From an uncultured Eubacteriales bacterium (GTDB lineage Bacteria > Bacillota > Clostridia > Christensenellales > CAG-138), in the NCBI GenBank assembly GCA_900546845.1, contig UREK01000001.1:62001-126000 (forward strand): DNA of 64,000 bases, written 5' to 3'. The position numbers were made by a program, and so were the translations under genes. Positions 26,135 through 34,424 of the stretch are shown in pieces. Below the pieces are notes generated by a model. That model made no database searches, was not told the origin of the DNA, and saw only the letters and a list, made by a program, of their open reading frames with translations. Each line of letters starts with the position of its first letter. Within the stretch, counting starts at the first letter, position 1.

Positions 26135-27310
26135 ATGGACTATGCGAAGGAATCCCTGCGCCTGCACGAGGAATGGGCCGGGAAGATCGAGGTGATCGCC
26201 ACCGTGCCGGTCAAGACCAAGGAGGATCTTTCCCTGGCCTATACGCCAGGCGTGGCGCAGCCCTGCCTGGAGATCCAGAAGGATGTGAATAAGAGCTACG
26301 AGCTTACCCGCCGGCACAACATGTGCCTTGTCGTTACCGACGGCACGGCGGTGCTGGGCCTTGGCGACATCGGCCCGGAGGCGGGCATGCCTGTGATGGA
26401 GGGCAAATGCGTGCTCTTCAAGGCCTTTGGCGATGTGGACGCATTTCCGCTCTGCGTCAAGAGCAAGGATGTGGACGAGATCGTGAACACGATCTACATG
26501 ATTTCCGGCTCCTTCGGCGGCGTGAACCTGGAGGATATTTCAGCGCCCCGCTGCTTTGAGATCGAGCGCAAGCTCAAGGAAAAGTGCGACATCCCAATCT
26601 TCCATGACGACCAGCACGGCACGGCGGTCATCACCCTGGCGGGCCTTGTGAACGCGCTGCGCCTCGTGGGCAAAAAGAAAGAGAATGTAAAGGTTGTGGT
26701 CAACGGCGCGGGCGCGGCGGCGATCTCCATCACCCGGCTGCTGCTGGACGACGGCTTTGCGGACATCACCCTGTGCGACCGCAGGGGCGCGATCTACGAA
26801 GGACGTGCGGAGGGCATGAACCCCTTCAAAGCGGAGATGGCGCGCGTAACGAACCGGGCGATGTGCAAGGGAACGCTTGCGGACGCGCTCCAGGGCGCGG
26901 ATGTGTTCATCGGCGTGAGCGCGCCGGGCGCCGTGACGGCGGAGATGGTAAAGATCATGGCCAAGGACGCGATCCTTTTCGCCTGCGCGAACCCCACGCC
27001 GGAGATCTTTCCCGACGAGGCAAAGGCAGGCGGTGCGCGCGTGATTGCCACCGGCCGCAGCGATTTCCCGAACCAGGTGAACAACGTGCTCGCGTTTCCG
27101 GGCATCTTCCGCGGCACGTTTGACGTGCGCGCAAGCGACATCAACGACGAGATGAAGCGCGCGGCGGCCTATGCCATTGCCGGGCTGATCTCTGAGGAGG
27201 AACTCAACGAGGAATATATCCTTCCCGCGGCGTTCGACCCGCGCGTGGGCAAGGCCGTTGCCGCGGCCGTGGCGGAGGCCGCGCGCAGGAGCGGTGTTGC
27301 GCGTATTTGA
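26135..27310 (+). CDS. NAD(P)-dependent malic enzyme
   Basis: 391 residues, the short bacterial form. It converts malate to pyruvate and CO2 with NAD(P)+ reduction. The N-terminal malic domain has LAYTPGVAQPC and VVTDGTAVLGLGDIGPEAG; IFHDDQHGTAV supplies the metal-binding acidic residues, and the Rossmann motif is VVVNGAGAAAISI. GRSDFPNQVNNVLAFPGIF is the conserved C-terminal segment. The ATG at 26135 follows GAGGGAG; the frame is open for 19 codons more, but through the promoter. A single-gene unit with promoter and strong terminator. Supplies pyruvate and reducing power. Confidence 0.95.
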   Translation: MDYAKESLRLHEEWAGKIEVIATVPVKTKEDLSLAYTPGVAQPCLEIQKDVNKSYELTRRHNMCLVVTDGTAVLGLGDIGPEAGMPVMEGKCVLFKAFGDVDAFPLCVKSKDVDEIVNTIYMISGSFGGVNLEDISAPRCFEIERKLKEKCDIPIFHDDQHGTAVITLAGLVNALRLVGKKKENVKVVVNGAGAAAISITRLLLDDGFADITLCDRRGAIYEGRAEGMNPFKAEMARVTNRAMCKGTLADALQGADVFIGVSAPGAVTAEMVKIMAKDAILFACANPTPEIFPDEAKAGGARVIATGRSDFPNQVNNVLAFPGIFRGTFDVRASDINDEMKRAAAYAIAGLISEEELNEEYILPAAFDPRVGKAVAAAVAEAARRSGVARI

Positions 27311-27327
27311 ACGGAATAATGGATTTT

Positions 27328-27353
27328 AGAGGGCGCGGGAGCGCCCTCTTTTT
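27328..27353 (+). terminator. Terminator of the malic enzyme gene
   Basis: AGAGGGCGC (27328-27336) pairs with GCGCCCTCT (27341-27349), loop GGGA, then TTTTT. Confidence 0.9.
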
Positions 27354-27570
27354 GCATGCCATAATTGCGACGCGATTCGTTCTATTTTTGCTGGAATTCC
27401 AACACAAAAACACCAAAAAATGGGGGTAAAATACCAACATGAGGTCTGGCGGGAAAACGCGCTTTGGGCGGTGCGGATGCCGGGAGCATAGATAATATCC
27501 TCTCTTCTTGTTTGCAGAAAAGGCAAAGGCCTGGGAAACGTTTGTTCCCCAGGTCTTTGGATTTTTAAGA
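27354..27570 (+). other. Gene-free stretch ending in a second terminator
   Basis: The gap from the malic enzyme terminator to the NlpC/P60 gene is 321 bases. An imperfect hairpin (AAAGGCCTGGGAA at about 27525 with TTCCCCAGGTCTTT at about 27545) followed by ATTTTT looks like an intrinsic terminator, although no gene precedes it. A small RNA is possible; no known family was recognised. A TATAAT near 27643 serves the next gene. Confidence 0.4.
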
Positions 27571-27674
27571 AAATATTCCCAATAACGTAACAAAACCGTA
27601 AATAAACAAAAGAATATGCTCTGAAACGGCGAATCTTGTGCTATAATGCCGGAAACGCTTGAAGGAGGACTACA

Positions 27675-28328
27675 ATGAAACGGACAAAACGCGCAACCGC
27701 GCTTCTCTGCCTCGCGCTTGCGCTGACCCTGCTCGCGGGCACGGCGTACGCCGCGCCGACGCTTCTACGGCGCGGCAGCCGCGGTGCGGACGTGAAGCAG
27801 CTGCAAGGCAACCTCATTTATCTTGGCTATTTGGACGACGTCGCAGACGGTATCTTTGGCGCGAAGACGGAGGCGGCAGTACGCCTTTACCAGCGCCGCA
27901 ACGGCCTTTCCGTGGACGGGATCGTCGGCGCACGGACGCGGGCGAAGCTCGTAAAAGAGGTACTGCTTCTCAACGAGATCCTGGATACGGCGCGGAGCTG
28001 CCTCGGCATTCCATACCAAACGGCTGGAACTTCTCCGCAAACGGGGTTCGACTGTTCCGGCTTCACGCAATATGTGTTCGCGCAGGCAGGGATCAGCATC
28101 CCGCGCGTGAGCCGCGACCAGGCGCGGGCCGGCGCTGCCGTGCCATATAGTGAGATGCGCCCGGGCGATCTCGTATGCTTCAACACGCCGGTTAGCCATG
28201 TGGGTATTTACATTGGAAATGGGAAATTCATCCATTCGCCAAAGCCGGGCGACGCGGTGAAGATCACGGACCTTAAATATATGGATCTGACCGCGATCCG
28301 CCGCTTCACGGGTGTACTCGTGGGATAA
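27675..28328 (+). CDS. Secreted NlpC/P60 peptidoglycan hydrolase with PG-binding domain
   Basis: 217 residues. Signal peptide about 1-26 (ending AGTAYA), a peptidoglycan-binding domain at about 30-90 (LRRGSRGADVKQLQ, YLDDVADGIFGAKTEAAVR), then an NlpC/P60 domain at about 100-217. Catalytic Cys in TGFDCSGFTQYVF, His in VSHVGIYIGNG, and the third polar site in KFIHSPK are present. Cleaves stem peptides of the cell wall, probably outside the membrane. RBS GAAGGAGGAC. Its role may be in growth, spore formation or wall turnover. Confidence 0.93.
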   Translation: MKRTKRATALLCLALALTLLAGTAYAAPTLLRRGSRGADVKQLQGNLIYLGYLDDVADGIFGAKTEAAVRLYQRRNGLSVDGIVGARTRAKLVKEVLLLNEILDTARSCLGIPYQTAGTSPQTGFDCSGFTQYVFAQAGISIPRVSRDQARAGAAVPYSEMRPGDLVCFNTPVSHVGIYIGNGKFIHSPKPGDAVKITDLKYMDLTAIRRFTGVLVG

Positions 28329-28344
28329 GGCGCATAAATGCGGG

Positions 28345-28380
28345 AACGCCCTCCTATGTATGAAAGCACAGGAGGGTGTT
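28345..28380 (+). promoter_or_regulatory. Hairpin that hides the ribosome site of the phosphate transporter gene
   Basis: AACGCCCTCCT (28345-28355) pairs over 11 bases (one G-U) with AGGAGGGTGTT (28370-28380), which contains the whole Shine-Dalgarno sequence of the ATG at 28384. The stem could limit translation or act as a read-through terminator after the hydrolase gene. Confidence 0.65.
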
Positions 28381-28383
28381 TGC

Positions 28384-29424
28384 ATGCTGACTTTTTCCGA
28401 TTTTTTGCGCCAGCTGGCCATGGATCCGATGTTCGCGGTCACGGCGGCGCTGACGCTCGCGGTCATCCTCGTAAACGGCTGGACGGACGCGCCCAACGCC
28501 ATCGCCACCTGCGTTGCGACAGGCGCGATGGGCATGAACGCGGCGATCGGGATGGCCGCCGTTTGCAACCTCACGGGCGTGCTTGCGATGGCGCGGTTTT
28601 GCCCGGCTGTGACGGCTGCGGTCTGCAGCCTCGCGGATTTCGGCGCAGACGCGCGCACCGCGTCCATTGCGCTATGCGCGGCGCTGTTTGCGGTCGTTAC
28701 CTGGGCAGTGGCCGCATGGCGTTTCGGCATCCCGACGAGCGAAAGCCATGCGCTCATCGCGGGGATCACGGGCGCGGCCGTGGCGCTCACGGGCGGGCTT
28801 GCGTGCGTGGACGGCGGGGAGTGGGCAAAGGTGCTGCTCGGCCTCGGGATCGCGGGAGCGCTTGGGGCGGCGCTGGGCGCGGCGGCGGAGCGGCTCACGC
28901 GGCAGCTATTCCAGCACGCGGGCAAGGGCTTCTTCCTGCACGCGCAGCGTGCGGCGGCGGCCGGGACGGCCTTCCTGCACGGCGCGCAGGATGGGCAGAA
29001 GTTCATCGGTGTGCTGCTGCTGGGCCGCGCATTCGCCCTGGGGCGGACGGGGGAGACGTCCTTCGTGCCGCCGCTTTGGCTGATGCTGCTCGCCGCACTG
29101 GCCATGGGCCTCGGCACGGCGCTGGGCGGGCGGCGCATCATCCGCAAAATGGGGTTTGAGCTTGTGCGGCTCTCCCCGCGGCAGGGTTTCGCGGCGGATC
29201 TTGCGGCCTCACTCTGCCTGCTGCTGCCCACGGCCACAGGCGTGCCGGTGAGCACAACGCATACCAAAACCGCGGCGATCCTCGGCGTCGGCGCCGCAAG
29301 CCAGGGAAGCCGCGTCAACTGGCACACGGCGCGGGAGATGATCCTCGCCTGGCTTTTCACGTTCCCAGGCTGCGGGCTCGTCGGGTTTTTCATGGCAAAA
29401 CTGTTCCTTCGCCTGCTCCGGTGA
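28384..29424 (+). CDS. PiT family inorganic phosphate transporter
   Basis: 346 residues with about ten membrane segments. The two inverted PiT repeats carry VNGWTDAPNAIATCVATGAM near the N-terminus and PTATGVPVSTTHTKTAAILG near the C-terminus, both PHO-4 family signatures; GIPTSESHALIAGITGAAVA lies in between. Low-affinity phosphate (or metal-phosphate) uptake. Start ATG 28384 follows AGGAGGG. No PhoU-like partner gene is adjacent, which is often found beside PiT genes. Confidence 0.9.
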   Translation: MLTFSDFLRQLAMDPMFAVTAALTLAVILVNGWTDAPNAIATCVATGAMGMNAAIGMAAVCNLTGVLAMARFCPAVTAAVCSLADFGADARTASIALCAALFAVVTWAVAAWRFGIPTSESHALIAGITGAAVALTGGLACVDGGEWAKVLLGLGIAGALGAALGAAAERLTRQLFQHAGKGFFLHAQRAAAAGTAFLHGAQDGQKFIGVLLLGRAFALGRTGETSFVPPLWLMLLAALAMGLGTALGGRRIIRKMGFELVRLSPRQGFAADLAASLCLLLPTATGVPVSTTHTKTAAILGVGAASQGSRVNWHTAREMILAWLFTFPGCGLVGFFMAKLFLRLLR

Positions 29425-29532
29425 ATCGAAAGCTGCGGAAAGTGTGAGTAGAAATCATGCGCAAATTGTAGTATAATCAAATTTACGGCCTGTTGCAGGC
29501 AAGTTTTCAAGCAAAGGATACAACGAGAACCA

Positions 29533-30912
29533 GTGGAAACGATTCAACGAGAAAACAAGATGGGCGTGCAGCCCGTTCCATCGCTGCTGATCAAGATGTC
29601 GCTGCCGATGATGGCGTCCATGCTCGTCATGGCGCTTTACAACATTGTGGACAGCATCTTTGTATCGCGCATCAGCGAAAACGCGCTCACCGCCGTCTCG
29701 CTGGTGTATCCGTTCCAGATGCTCTTTATCTCCGTCGCCGTCGGCACCGGCGTGGGCGTGAATTCGCTCATCGCCCGGAGGCTAGGCGAGCGGCGGCAGG
29801 CGGACGCAGACCGTGCCGCCGCGACGGGGCAGTTCCTTGCGCTCGCAAGCGCCGTCGTCTTTATGCTCGTGTATGCAATTTTCCCGGAATTTCTGCTCGC
29901 CTCTTTTGCGGACAATGCGGAGATCCTCGGCCACGCGACAGTCTACCTGCGCATTTGCGGCGGGCTTTGCGGCTTCGCGTTATTCTCCACCATGGCGGAA
30001 AAGACCATCCAGGCCACGGGCGACACCATCCGCCCGATGCTGATCCAGCTCGCGGGCGCGGTGTTCAACATTGTGTTCGACCCGATCCTCATCTTCGGCT
30101 ATCTCGGCTTCCCGGCGATGGGCGTTGCCGGCGCGGCGGTCGCCACCGTTGGCGGACAAGCCGTTTCCATGCTGCTGGGCTTCTTCTTCCTGTTCCGCAG
30201 GGGCAACCTTGTATCCGTCCGGCTCAAGGGCTTCCGCCCGGAGCGCAGGATCATCGCGGACATATACCGCGTGGGGCTGCCTTCCATTGTCATGCAGGCG
30301 ATCGGCTCTGTGACCACGTTCGCGCTTAACAACATCCTGTATCTGTTCACGCCGACGGCCGTGAGCGTGCTCGGAGTGTATTTCAAGCTGCAATCCTTCG
30401 TGTTCATGCCGGTGTTCGGCCTCAACAGCGGCGCGATGCCCATCATGGGCTACAATTTCGGCGCGCGGAACAAAAAACGCCTTATGCAGGCGCTCAAGTG
30501 CGGCGTGCTGTACGCGCTTGCGATCATGATGGTCGGCCTCCTGGTGTTCCAGATCTTCCCGGATGTGCTCCTCGAGCTGTTCGACGCTTCCGAGAACATG
30601 ATGCAGATCGGCATGATCGCGCTGCGGACCATCAGCTTCTGCTTCCCGTTCGCGGCGGTGGGCATCATGCTTTCCACGCTGTTCCAGGCCGTCGGCCAGG
30701 GCGTGAACAGCATGATCATGTCGCTGTGCCGGCAGATCATCGTCCTGATCCCGGTCGCCTACCTGCTTGCGATGGAATGGGGCCTCAACGCGGTGTGGTA
30801 TGCGTTCCTCATCGCCGAAGCTGCCTCGCTCGTGGTATGCGCTGTGCTGCTGCGCCGCACCTATGCGCGCTACATCAAGCCGCTTGATGAGAAAACGGAG
30901 GCTGCCGCATGA
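29533..30912 (+). CDS. MATE family efflux transporter
   Basis: 459 residues, twelve membrane segments. MSLPMMASMLVMALYNIVDS followed by IFVSRISENALTAVSLVYPF is typical of the DinF/VmrA-like branch. The start used is GTG 29533, with a weak ribosome site; an ATG at 29560 is an alternative. A TATAAT near 29473 is a likely -10. The end overlaps the next gene (ATGA), coupling it to an EamA carrier, so the two exporters are probably made together. Confidence 0.92.
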   Translation: METIQRENKMGVQPVPSLLIKMSLPMMASMLVMALYNIVDSIFVSRISENALTAVSLVYPFQMLFISVAVGTGVGVNSLIARRLGERRQADADRAAATGQFLALASAVVFMLVYAIFPEFLLASFADNAEILGHATVYLRICGGLCGFALFSTMAEKTIQATGDTIRPMLIQLAGAVFNIVFDPILIFGYLGFPAMGVAGAAVATVGGQAVSMLLGFFFLFRRGNLVSVRLKGFRPERRIIADIYRVGLPSIVMQAIGSVTTFALNNILYLFTPTAVSVLGVYFKLQSFVFMPVFGLNSGAMPIMGYNFGARNKKRLMQALKCGVLYALAIMMVGLLVFQIFPDVLLELFDASENMMQIGMIALRTISFCFPFAAVGIMLSTLFQAVGQGVNSMIMSLCRQIIVLIPVAYLLAMEWGLNAVWYAFLIAEAASLVVCAVLLRRTYARYIKPLDEKTEAAA

Positions 30913-31802
30913 ACGGGGAAAAACGTTCGCCCGGCGTAGGCGTTGCACTGATGCTCGCCTGCGCGGTGCTCTGGAGCACGGCGGGGCTGTTCATCAAGAG
31001 CGTGCCCTGGAACTCTATGGTTCTCGCGGGCTGGCGCGGCCTTGCGGCGACGCTGACGCTCTGGCTTTTCATGCGCAGGATGCACTACCGCGTTTGCGTC
31101 GATAAGCGGACGGTGCTCATCGGCCTTTGCGTGAGCGGCACATCCATCCTGTTCCTCATCGCCAACCGGCTCACCACGGCGGCGAATGCCATTGTGCTGC
31201 AATACACCTCGCCGGTGTTCCTTGTGGTGCTTTCGATGCTCTTCTTCCGGCGGCGGTACCGCGTGGCAGATTATGTCACCGTGCTCGTGACGGTCTGCGG
31301 CATCGCGCTGTTCTTCTTCGACCAGCTCACGCCCGGCGGCATGCTTGGCAACGTCCTCGCGCTCATCGACGGCATGACGATGGGGGCCGTGTACCTCTTC
31401 ACTGGCGAATCCGACGAGGAGCGCAGGCTCTCCGGCATCTTCCTCGGGCTTGCGGTGACGACGGCCATTGGCATCCCGTTCACGTTCGTTTACCCGCCGG
31501 AGGTGACGGCCGTGTCCGTCCTTGCGGTGATTGCAATGGGCGTGTTGCAGCTCGGCCTGCCCTACGCGCTTTACAGCATCGCGGTCAAGCATTGCCCGAC
31601 GCTTGCCTGCACGCTCATCGCCTCGCTGGAGATCATCCTGAGCCCGGTCTGGGTTTGGATGTTCCTGGGGGAAATGCCCGGCACGTTCGCGCTTCTTGGC
31701 TCTGCCGTCGTCGTGGCGACGATCACCGTCTGGTGTTGCCTGGGCGGCGCGAAGGAGCGCCCGCGCCAGGCGCCGGCGAAACCGGGAGCTGAAGCTCGGT
31801 GA
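30909..31802 (+). CDS. EamA/DMT superfamily transporter
   Basis: 297 residues with ten hydrophobic segments in two EamA repeats: MLACAVLWSTAGLFIKSVPW at the start and LIDGMTMGAVYLFTGESDEE at the start of the second repeat. Exports amino acids or metabolites. Start overlaps the MATE stop codon (ATGA). Its last 80 bases overlap, tail to tail, the end of the MerR regulator gene on the other strand. Confidence 0.9.
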   Translation: MNGEKRSPGVGVALMLACAVLWSTAGLFIKSVPWNSMVLAGWRGLAATLTLWLFMRRMHYRVCVDKRTVLIGLCVSGTSILFLIANRLTTAANAIVLQYTSPVFLVVLSMLFFRRRYRVADYVTVLVTVCGIALFFFDQLTPGGMLGNVLALIDGMTMGAVYLFTGESDEERRLSGIFLGLAVTTAIGIPFTFVYPPEVTAVSVLAVIAMGVLQLGLPYALYSIAVKHCPTLACTLIASLEIILSPVWVWMFLGEMPGTFALLGSAVVVATITVWCCLGGAKERPRQAPAKPGAEAR

Positions 31803-32574
31803 TGTATTCCGAGGGATCCCCGCTTTCGTGAATATCAATCAGGTAAAGCTCAAGCGCATTCCCGCACGGCACGCGGGCGTGCGCTTTTGCATATTCGAGG
31901 AGCTTTGGCATGAGCCGCGCGGTGTTGCGGTAATCCCCGCGGAAACGGACGGTCGCAAATTCGCCGGCGGGAACTTTTACATCGCACGGCTCGCCGCCCT
32001 CGCGCAGCATGAATACGCTCGAATAGCGGTTGTACACGCCGGCTTCGATGCCGGAAAGCGGGATGAGCGCGCCCGTCGCGCCGTTGCGGATGAGGAACAG
32101 CTCGTCCTCATAGCGCTTATGCAGCTTCTTCACGAGAAAGTCGATCTCCGCATCCTCCTGCGCTTCGCCTGCCATGCGCAGAAGCCCGCGCTCCGGCAGG
32201 GCCTTGATGGCAAACATCCCGATGGGCAGCGCGGCGGCCGCGGCGATTTCCTCCTCCCGCGCTTCGATGCCGTCCCGGATAGCCTGGAGTTCCGCGATGC
32301 GCGCATCCACAGCCTCCTTTTCGCGCTGGAGCAGCGCCCGCGTTGAGGCAAGCGTATGCGCGCTGAGGTATTCCTTGATCTGCTGGGTGGGGAAATCCAG
32401 CTTGAGCATGTCGCGGATGACGTTGAGCCGCCAGATGTCCTCGATGCTGTACATGCGGTAGCCGTTCGCATCCCGGCATGGGGTAAGCAGGCCGATCTCC
32501 TCATAATAGCGCAGCGAATCCGGCGATACGCTGTAAAGCGCAGCGATCTCGCCGATCTTATAATATCGTTTCAT
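31723..32574 (-). CDS. MerR family regulator with GyrI-like ligand domain
   Basis: 283 residues. MerR helix-turn-helix at residues 1-70 (YYKIGEIAALYSVSPDSLRY), a dimerising coiled coil at about 75-120, and a GyrI/BltR-like effector domain at about 125-270. This matches regulators of multidrug pumps such as BltR. RBS GGGAGGATATTT. It is divergent from a MATE gene whose promoter has the long 19-base spacer that MerR proteins untwist. The last 80 bases overlap the end of the EamA gene in antisense, giving the extra Pro/Arg-rich C-terminal tail (PGAGAPSRRPGNTRR). Confidence 0.92.
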   Translation of the reverse strand: MKRYYKIGEIAALYSVSPDSLRYYEEIGLLTPCRDANGYRMYSIEDIWRLNVIRDMLKLDFPTQQIKEYLSAHTLASTRALLQREKEAVDARIAELQAIRDGIEAREEEIAAAAALPIGMFAIKALPERGLLRMAGEAQEDAEIDFLVKKLHKRYEDELFLIRNGATGALIPLSGIEAGVYNRYSSVFMLREGGEPCDVKVPAGEFATVRFRGDYRNTARLMPKLLEYAKAHARVPCGNALELYLIDIHESGDPSEYITELQLPVSPAPGAGAPSRRPGNTRR

Positions 32575-32595
32575 AAATATCCTCCCAAAAACCCC

Positions 32596-32626
32596 TTGAC
32601 CTTGGTATGATACCAGGGTTTAAGAT
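32596..32626 (+). promoter_or_regulatory. MerR-type promoter of the MATE gene (19-base spacer with dyad)
   Basis: TTGACC (32596-32601), a 19-base spacer and TAAGAT (32621-32626). The spacer holds the dyad CCTTGGTAT-G-ATACCAGGG (32600-32618). Overlong spacers with a central dyad are the hallmark of promoters activated by MerR family proteins, and the MerR gene is divergent 22 bases away. Confidence 0.88.
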
Positions 32627-32646
32627 GATCTGTAAAGAGGTGACTT

Positions 32647-33993
32647 ATGAAGCAACCCAAAACAAAACAGAAAAAGACCTGGTCCGTGCGGGAATTCCTG
32701 CGCTTTGTGGTGCCTTCCGTGGCGTCCATGTTTGTGTTTTCGACCTATACCATCGTGGATGGGATCTTCGTAACCCATGGCGTGGGGGAGCTGGCGCTCG
32801 CGGCGGTGAACCTCTGCATGCCGTTCATCAACACCATGTTCGCGCTCGCGGTGCTGCTCTCCGTGGGCACGTCCACGGTCTGCGCTATCCACATCGGGCG
32901 CGGCGAGCCGGAGGAAGCGAACAAAACCTTTACGCAGAACGCGTTCGTGGTGGGTGCATGCGCGCTGCTGCTGACGCTGCTCGTCCACCTGTTCCCAAAC
33001 GCGGTCGTAGAGCTTTTGGGCGCGACGGAGGGGACGCGCGCCTACATGATCTCCTACTTGCAGACCGTGAGCTCCTTTGCGGTGTTCTTCATGGTATCCT
33101 ATTGCTTTGAGGTGCTGGTGAAAACGGGCGGACATCCTGCGGTTTCGGTCATTGGCGTTTCCGTCTGCTGCGTGACGAACATCGTGCTCGATTACGTATT
33201 CGTGATGGAGCTGCACATGGGCGTCACGGGCGCCGCGCTTGCGACAGGCATCGCGCAGGCGATGAGTTTCCTCATCTTCCTCATACACTTCCTGCGGGGC
33301 CGCTCGTCAATCAAGTTCCGGGTTTCGCGGCCGTTCCCCGGCGTGTACCGGCGCATCCTGCCGCTGGGCCTTTCGGAATTTTCCTCCGAGTTTGCACTCG
33401 GGTATACCACGTTCCTGTTCAACCGTGTCATCCGCGCATATATCGGGGAAACCGGTATCGTGAGCTATTCGCTTATCGGCTATGTGAACACGCTCGTGCT
33501 GATGCTCGTCGTCGGCACGACGCAGGGCATGCAGCCGCTTGTGAGCCTCAATTTGGGCCGTGGCGACCGGGCAGCCTGCCGGGGATATTACCGCTATGCG
33601 CTCGCGGGCGGCGTCGCGGCGGCAGCGGCCTGCTTTGCGGTATGCCAAATCTTCCCGGAATGGATCGTCTCACTGCTGTTCGACCGCAGTAGCCCTACGT
33701 TTGCTTACACGGTGGGGGCGCTGCGCGCGTTTTCCTGCACGTTCCTGCTGATGGGCTTCAACGTGCTCAGCGCCGGGTATTTTACGGCTATGGAACTGCC
33801 TTTGCCCGCGATGACGGTCGCCCTCGCGCGGGGATTCGTTACGGTAACGGTTGCGCTGACGGCTCTTGCGGCGCGCTTTGGCGGGGACGGGATCTGGTAT
33901 GCGCCCGCGGCGAGCGAGGCGCTCTGCCTGCTGCTCACCGGCGCGTTCCTATTGATTTACCGCCGGCGCGCGGCGCTGGCCTTGCGGGACTGA
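32647..33993 (+). CDS. MATE family efflux transporter under MerR control
   Basis: 448 residues, about twelve membrane segments. FVVPSVASMFVFSTYTIVDG and IFVTHGVGELALAAVNLCMP near the N-terminus, SVGTSTVCAIHIGRGEPEEA in the first half, and MGVTGAALATGIAQAMSFLI are typical MATE segments. RBS AAAGAGG. Divergent from the MerR/GyrI-like gene and driven by its 19-base-spacer promoter, so it is probably induced by a drug-like ligand. Third MATE pump of the window. Confidence 0.93.
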   Translation: MKQPKTKQKKTWSVREFLRFVVPSVASMFVFSTYTIVDGIFVTHGVGELALAAVNLCMPFINTMFALAVLLSVGTSTVCAIHIGRGEPEEANKTFTQNAFVVGACALLLTLLVHLFPNAVVELLGATEGTRAYMISYLQTVSSFAVFFMVSYCFEVLVKTGGHPAVSVIGVSVCCVTNIVLDYVFVMELHMGVTGAALATGIAQAMSFLIFLIHFLRGRSSIKFRVSRPFPGVYRRILPLGLSEFSSEFALGYTTFLFNRVIRAYIGETGIVSYSLIGYVNTLVLMLVVGTTQGMQPLVSLNLGRGDRAACRGYYRYALAGGVAAAAACFAVCQIFPEWIVSLLFDRSSPTFAYTVGALRAFSCTFLLMGFNVLSAGYFTAMELPLPAMTVALARGFVTVTVALTALAARFGGDGIWYAPAASEALCLLLTGAFLLIYRRRAALALRD

Positions 33994-34076
33994 GCGCCAA
34001 GCATCATAAGAAGAATACTTTGCGTAGGCGGCCGTGTCTCAGGCTGCCTGCGTTCCATTTGGCCTGCATTTTGTGC

Positions 34077-34105
34077 TTGACGAATGAGGCATGATATAAT
34101 AAATT
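34077..34105 (+). promoter_or_regulatory. Probable promoter of the mini DUF3793-like gene
   Basis: TTGACG (34077-34082), 17-base spacer, TAAATT (34100-34105). A perfect TATAAT at 34095-34100 lacks a correctly spaced -35. The TTAG-N6-CTAA operator starts nine bases downstream. Confidence 0.45.
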
Positions 34106-34113
34106 ATCATAAA

Positions 34114-34127
34114 TTAGATTAAACTAA
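34114..34127. promoter_or_regulatory. TTAG-N6-CTAA operator (DtxR/IdeR-like box 1)
   Basis: TTAGATTAAACTAA, the same half-sites and spacing as the boxes before the Feo genes. It lies just after the predicted promoter of the mini DUF3793-like gene. Confidence 0.65.
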
Positions 34128-34169
34128 CTTATATGAGCCGCATAATGCGGCAAAATTTAAAGATATTAG

Positions 34170-34183
34170 TTAACATAAACTAA
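34170..34183. promoter_or_regulatory. TTAA-N6-CTAA operator (box 2, one mismatch)
   Basis: TTAACATAAACTAA matches the TTAG-N6-CTAA pattern with one mismatch and lies 24 bases before the ATG of the mini DUF3793-like gene. Confidence 0.55.
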
Positions 34184-34206
34184 CTAACGAAGGGAGGGCA
34201 TATCCA

Positions 34207-34392
34207 ATGCGCAAACAGGCGGAGCGGTTCCTGCTGGAACATGGCGCGCCGACACTTGCGGGCATCAAGACCGCGAGCATGTTCCGGCTGAAAGGGACGC
34301 CCGCGGAGCGGGAGGATACGCTTGCGATGTGGCGTGCCGCGCGCTCGGCGCGAAGCTCGCGGGCTAAAGCGGAGCATAAAAACGCAGCATAG
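34207..34392 (+). CDS. 61-residue protein resembling only the N-terminus of DUF3793
   Basis: The first half, FLLEHGAPTLAGIKTASMF, resembles the conserved start of DUF3793 proteins, which are usually near 180-200 residues. After about residue 30 similarity fades and the protein ends in a basic Ala/Arg-rich tail. The stop codon lies inside the terminator stem, so there is no room for the rest of the family. RBS AAGGGAGGG. Two TTAG-N6-CTAA-type boxes lie upstream. In Clostridia DUF3793 genes often accompany Feo genes (recalled knowledge). It may be a genuine mini-protein or a decayed remnant; a frameshift near 34340 is possible. Confidence 0.55.
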   Translation: MRKQAERFLLEHGAPTLAGIKTASMFRLKGTPAEREDTLAMWRAARSARSSRAKAEHKNAA

Positions 34393-34418
34393 CGAATGCC
34401 ATGCTGCGTTTTGTTTTG
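34381..34418. terminator. Bidirectional terminator
   Basis: AACGCAGCAT (34381-34390) pairs with ATGCTGCGTT (34401-34410), with TTTTGTTTT after it on the plus strand and a T-run on the minus strand. It ends the mini gene and the converging ferredoxin gene. Confidence 0.88.
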
Positions 34419-34424
34419 CGTTTG

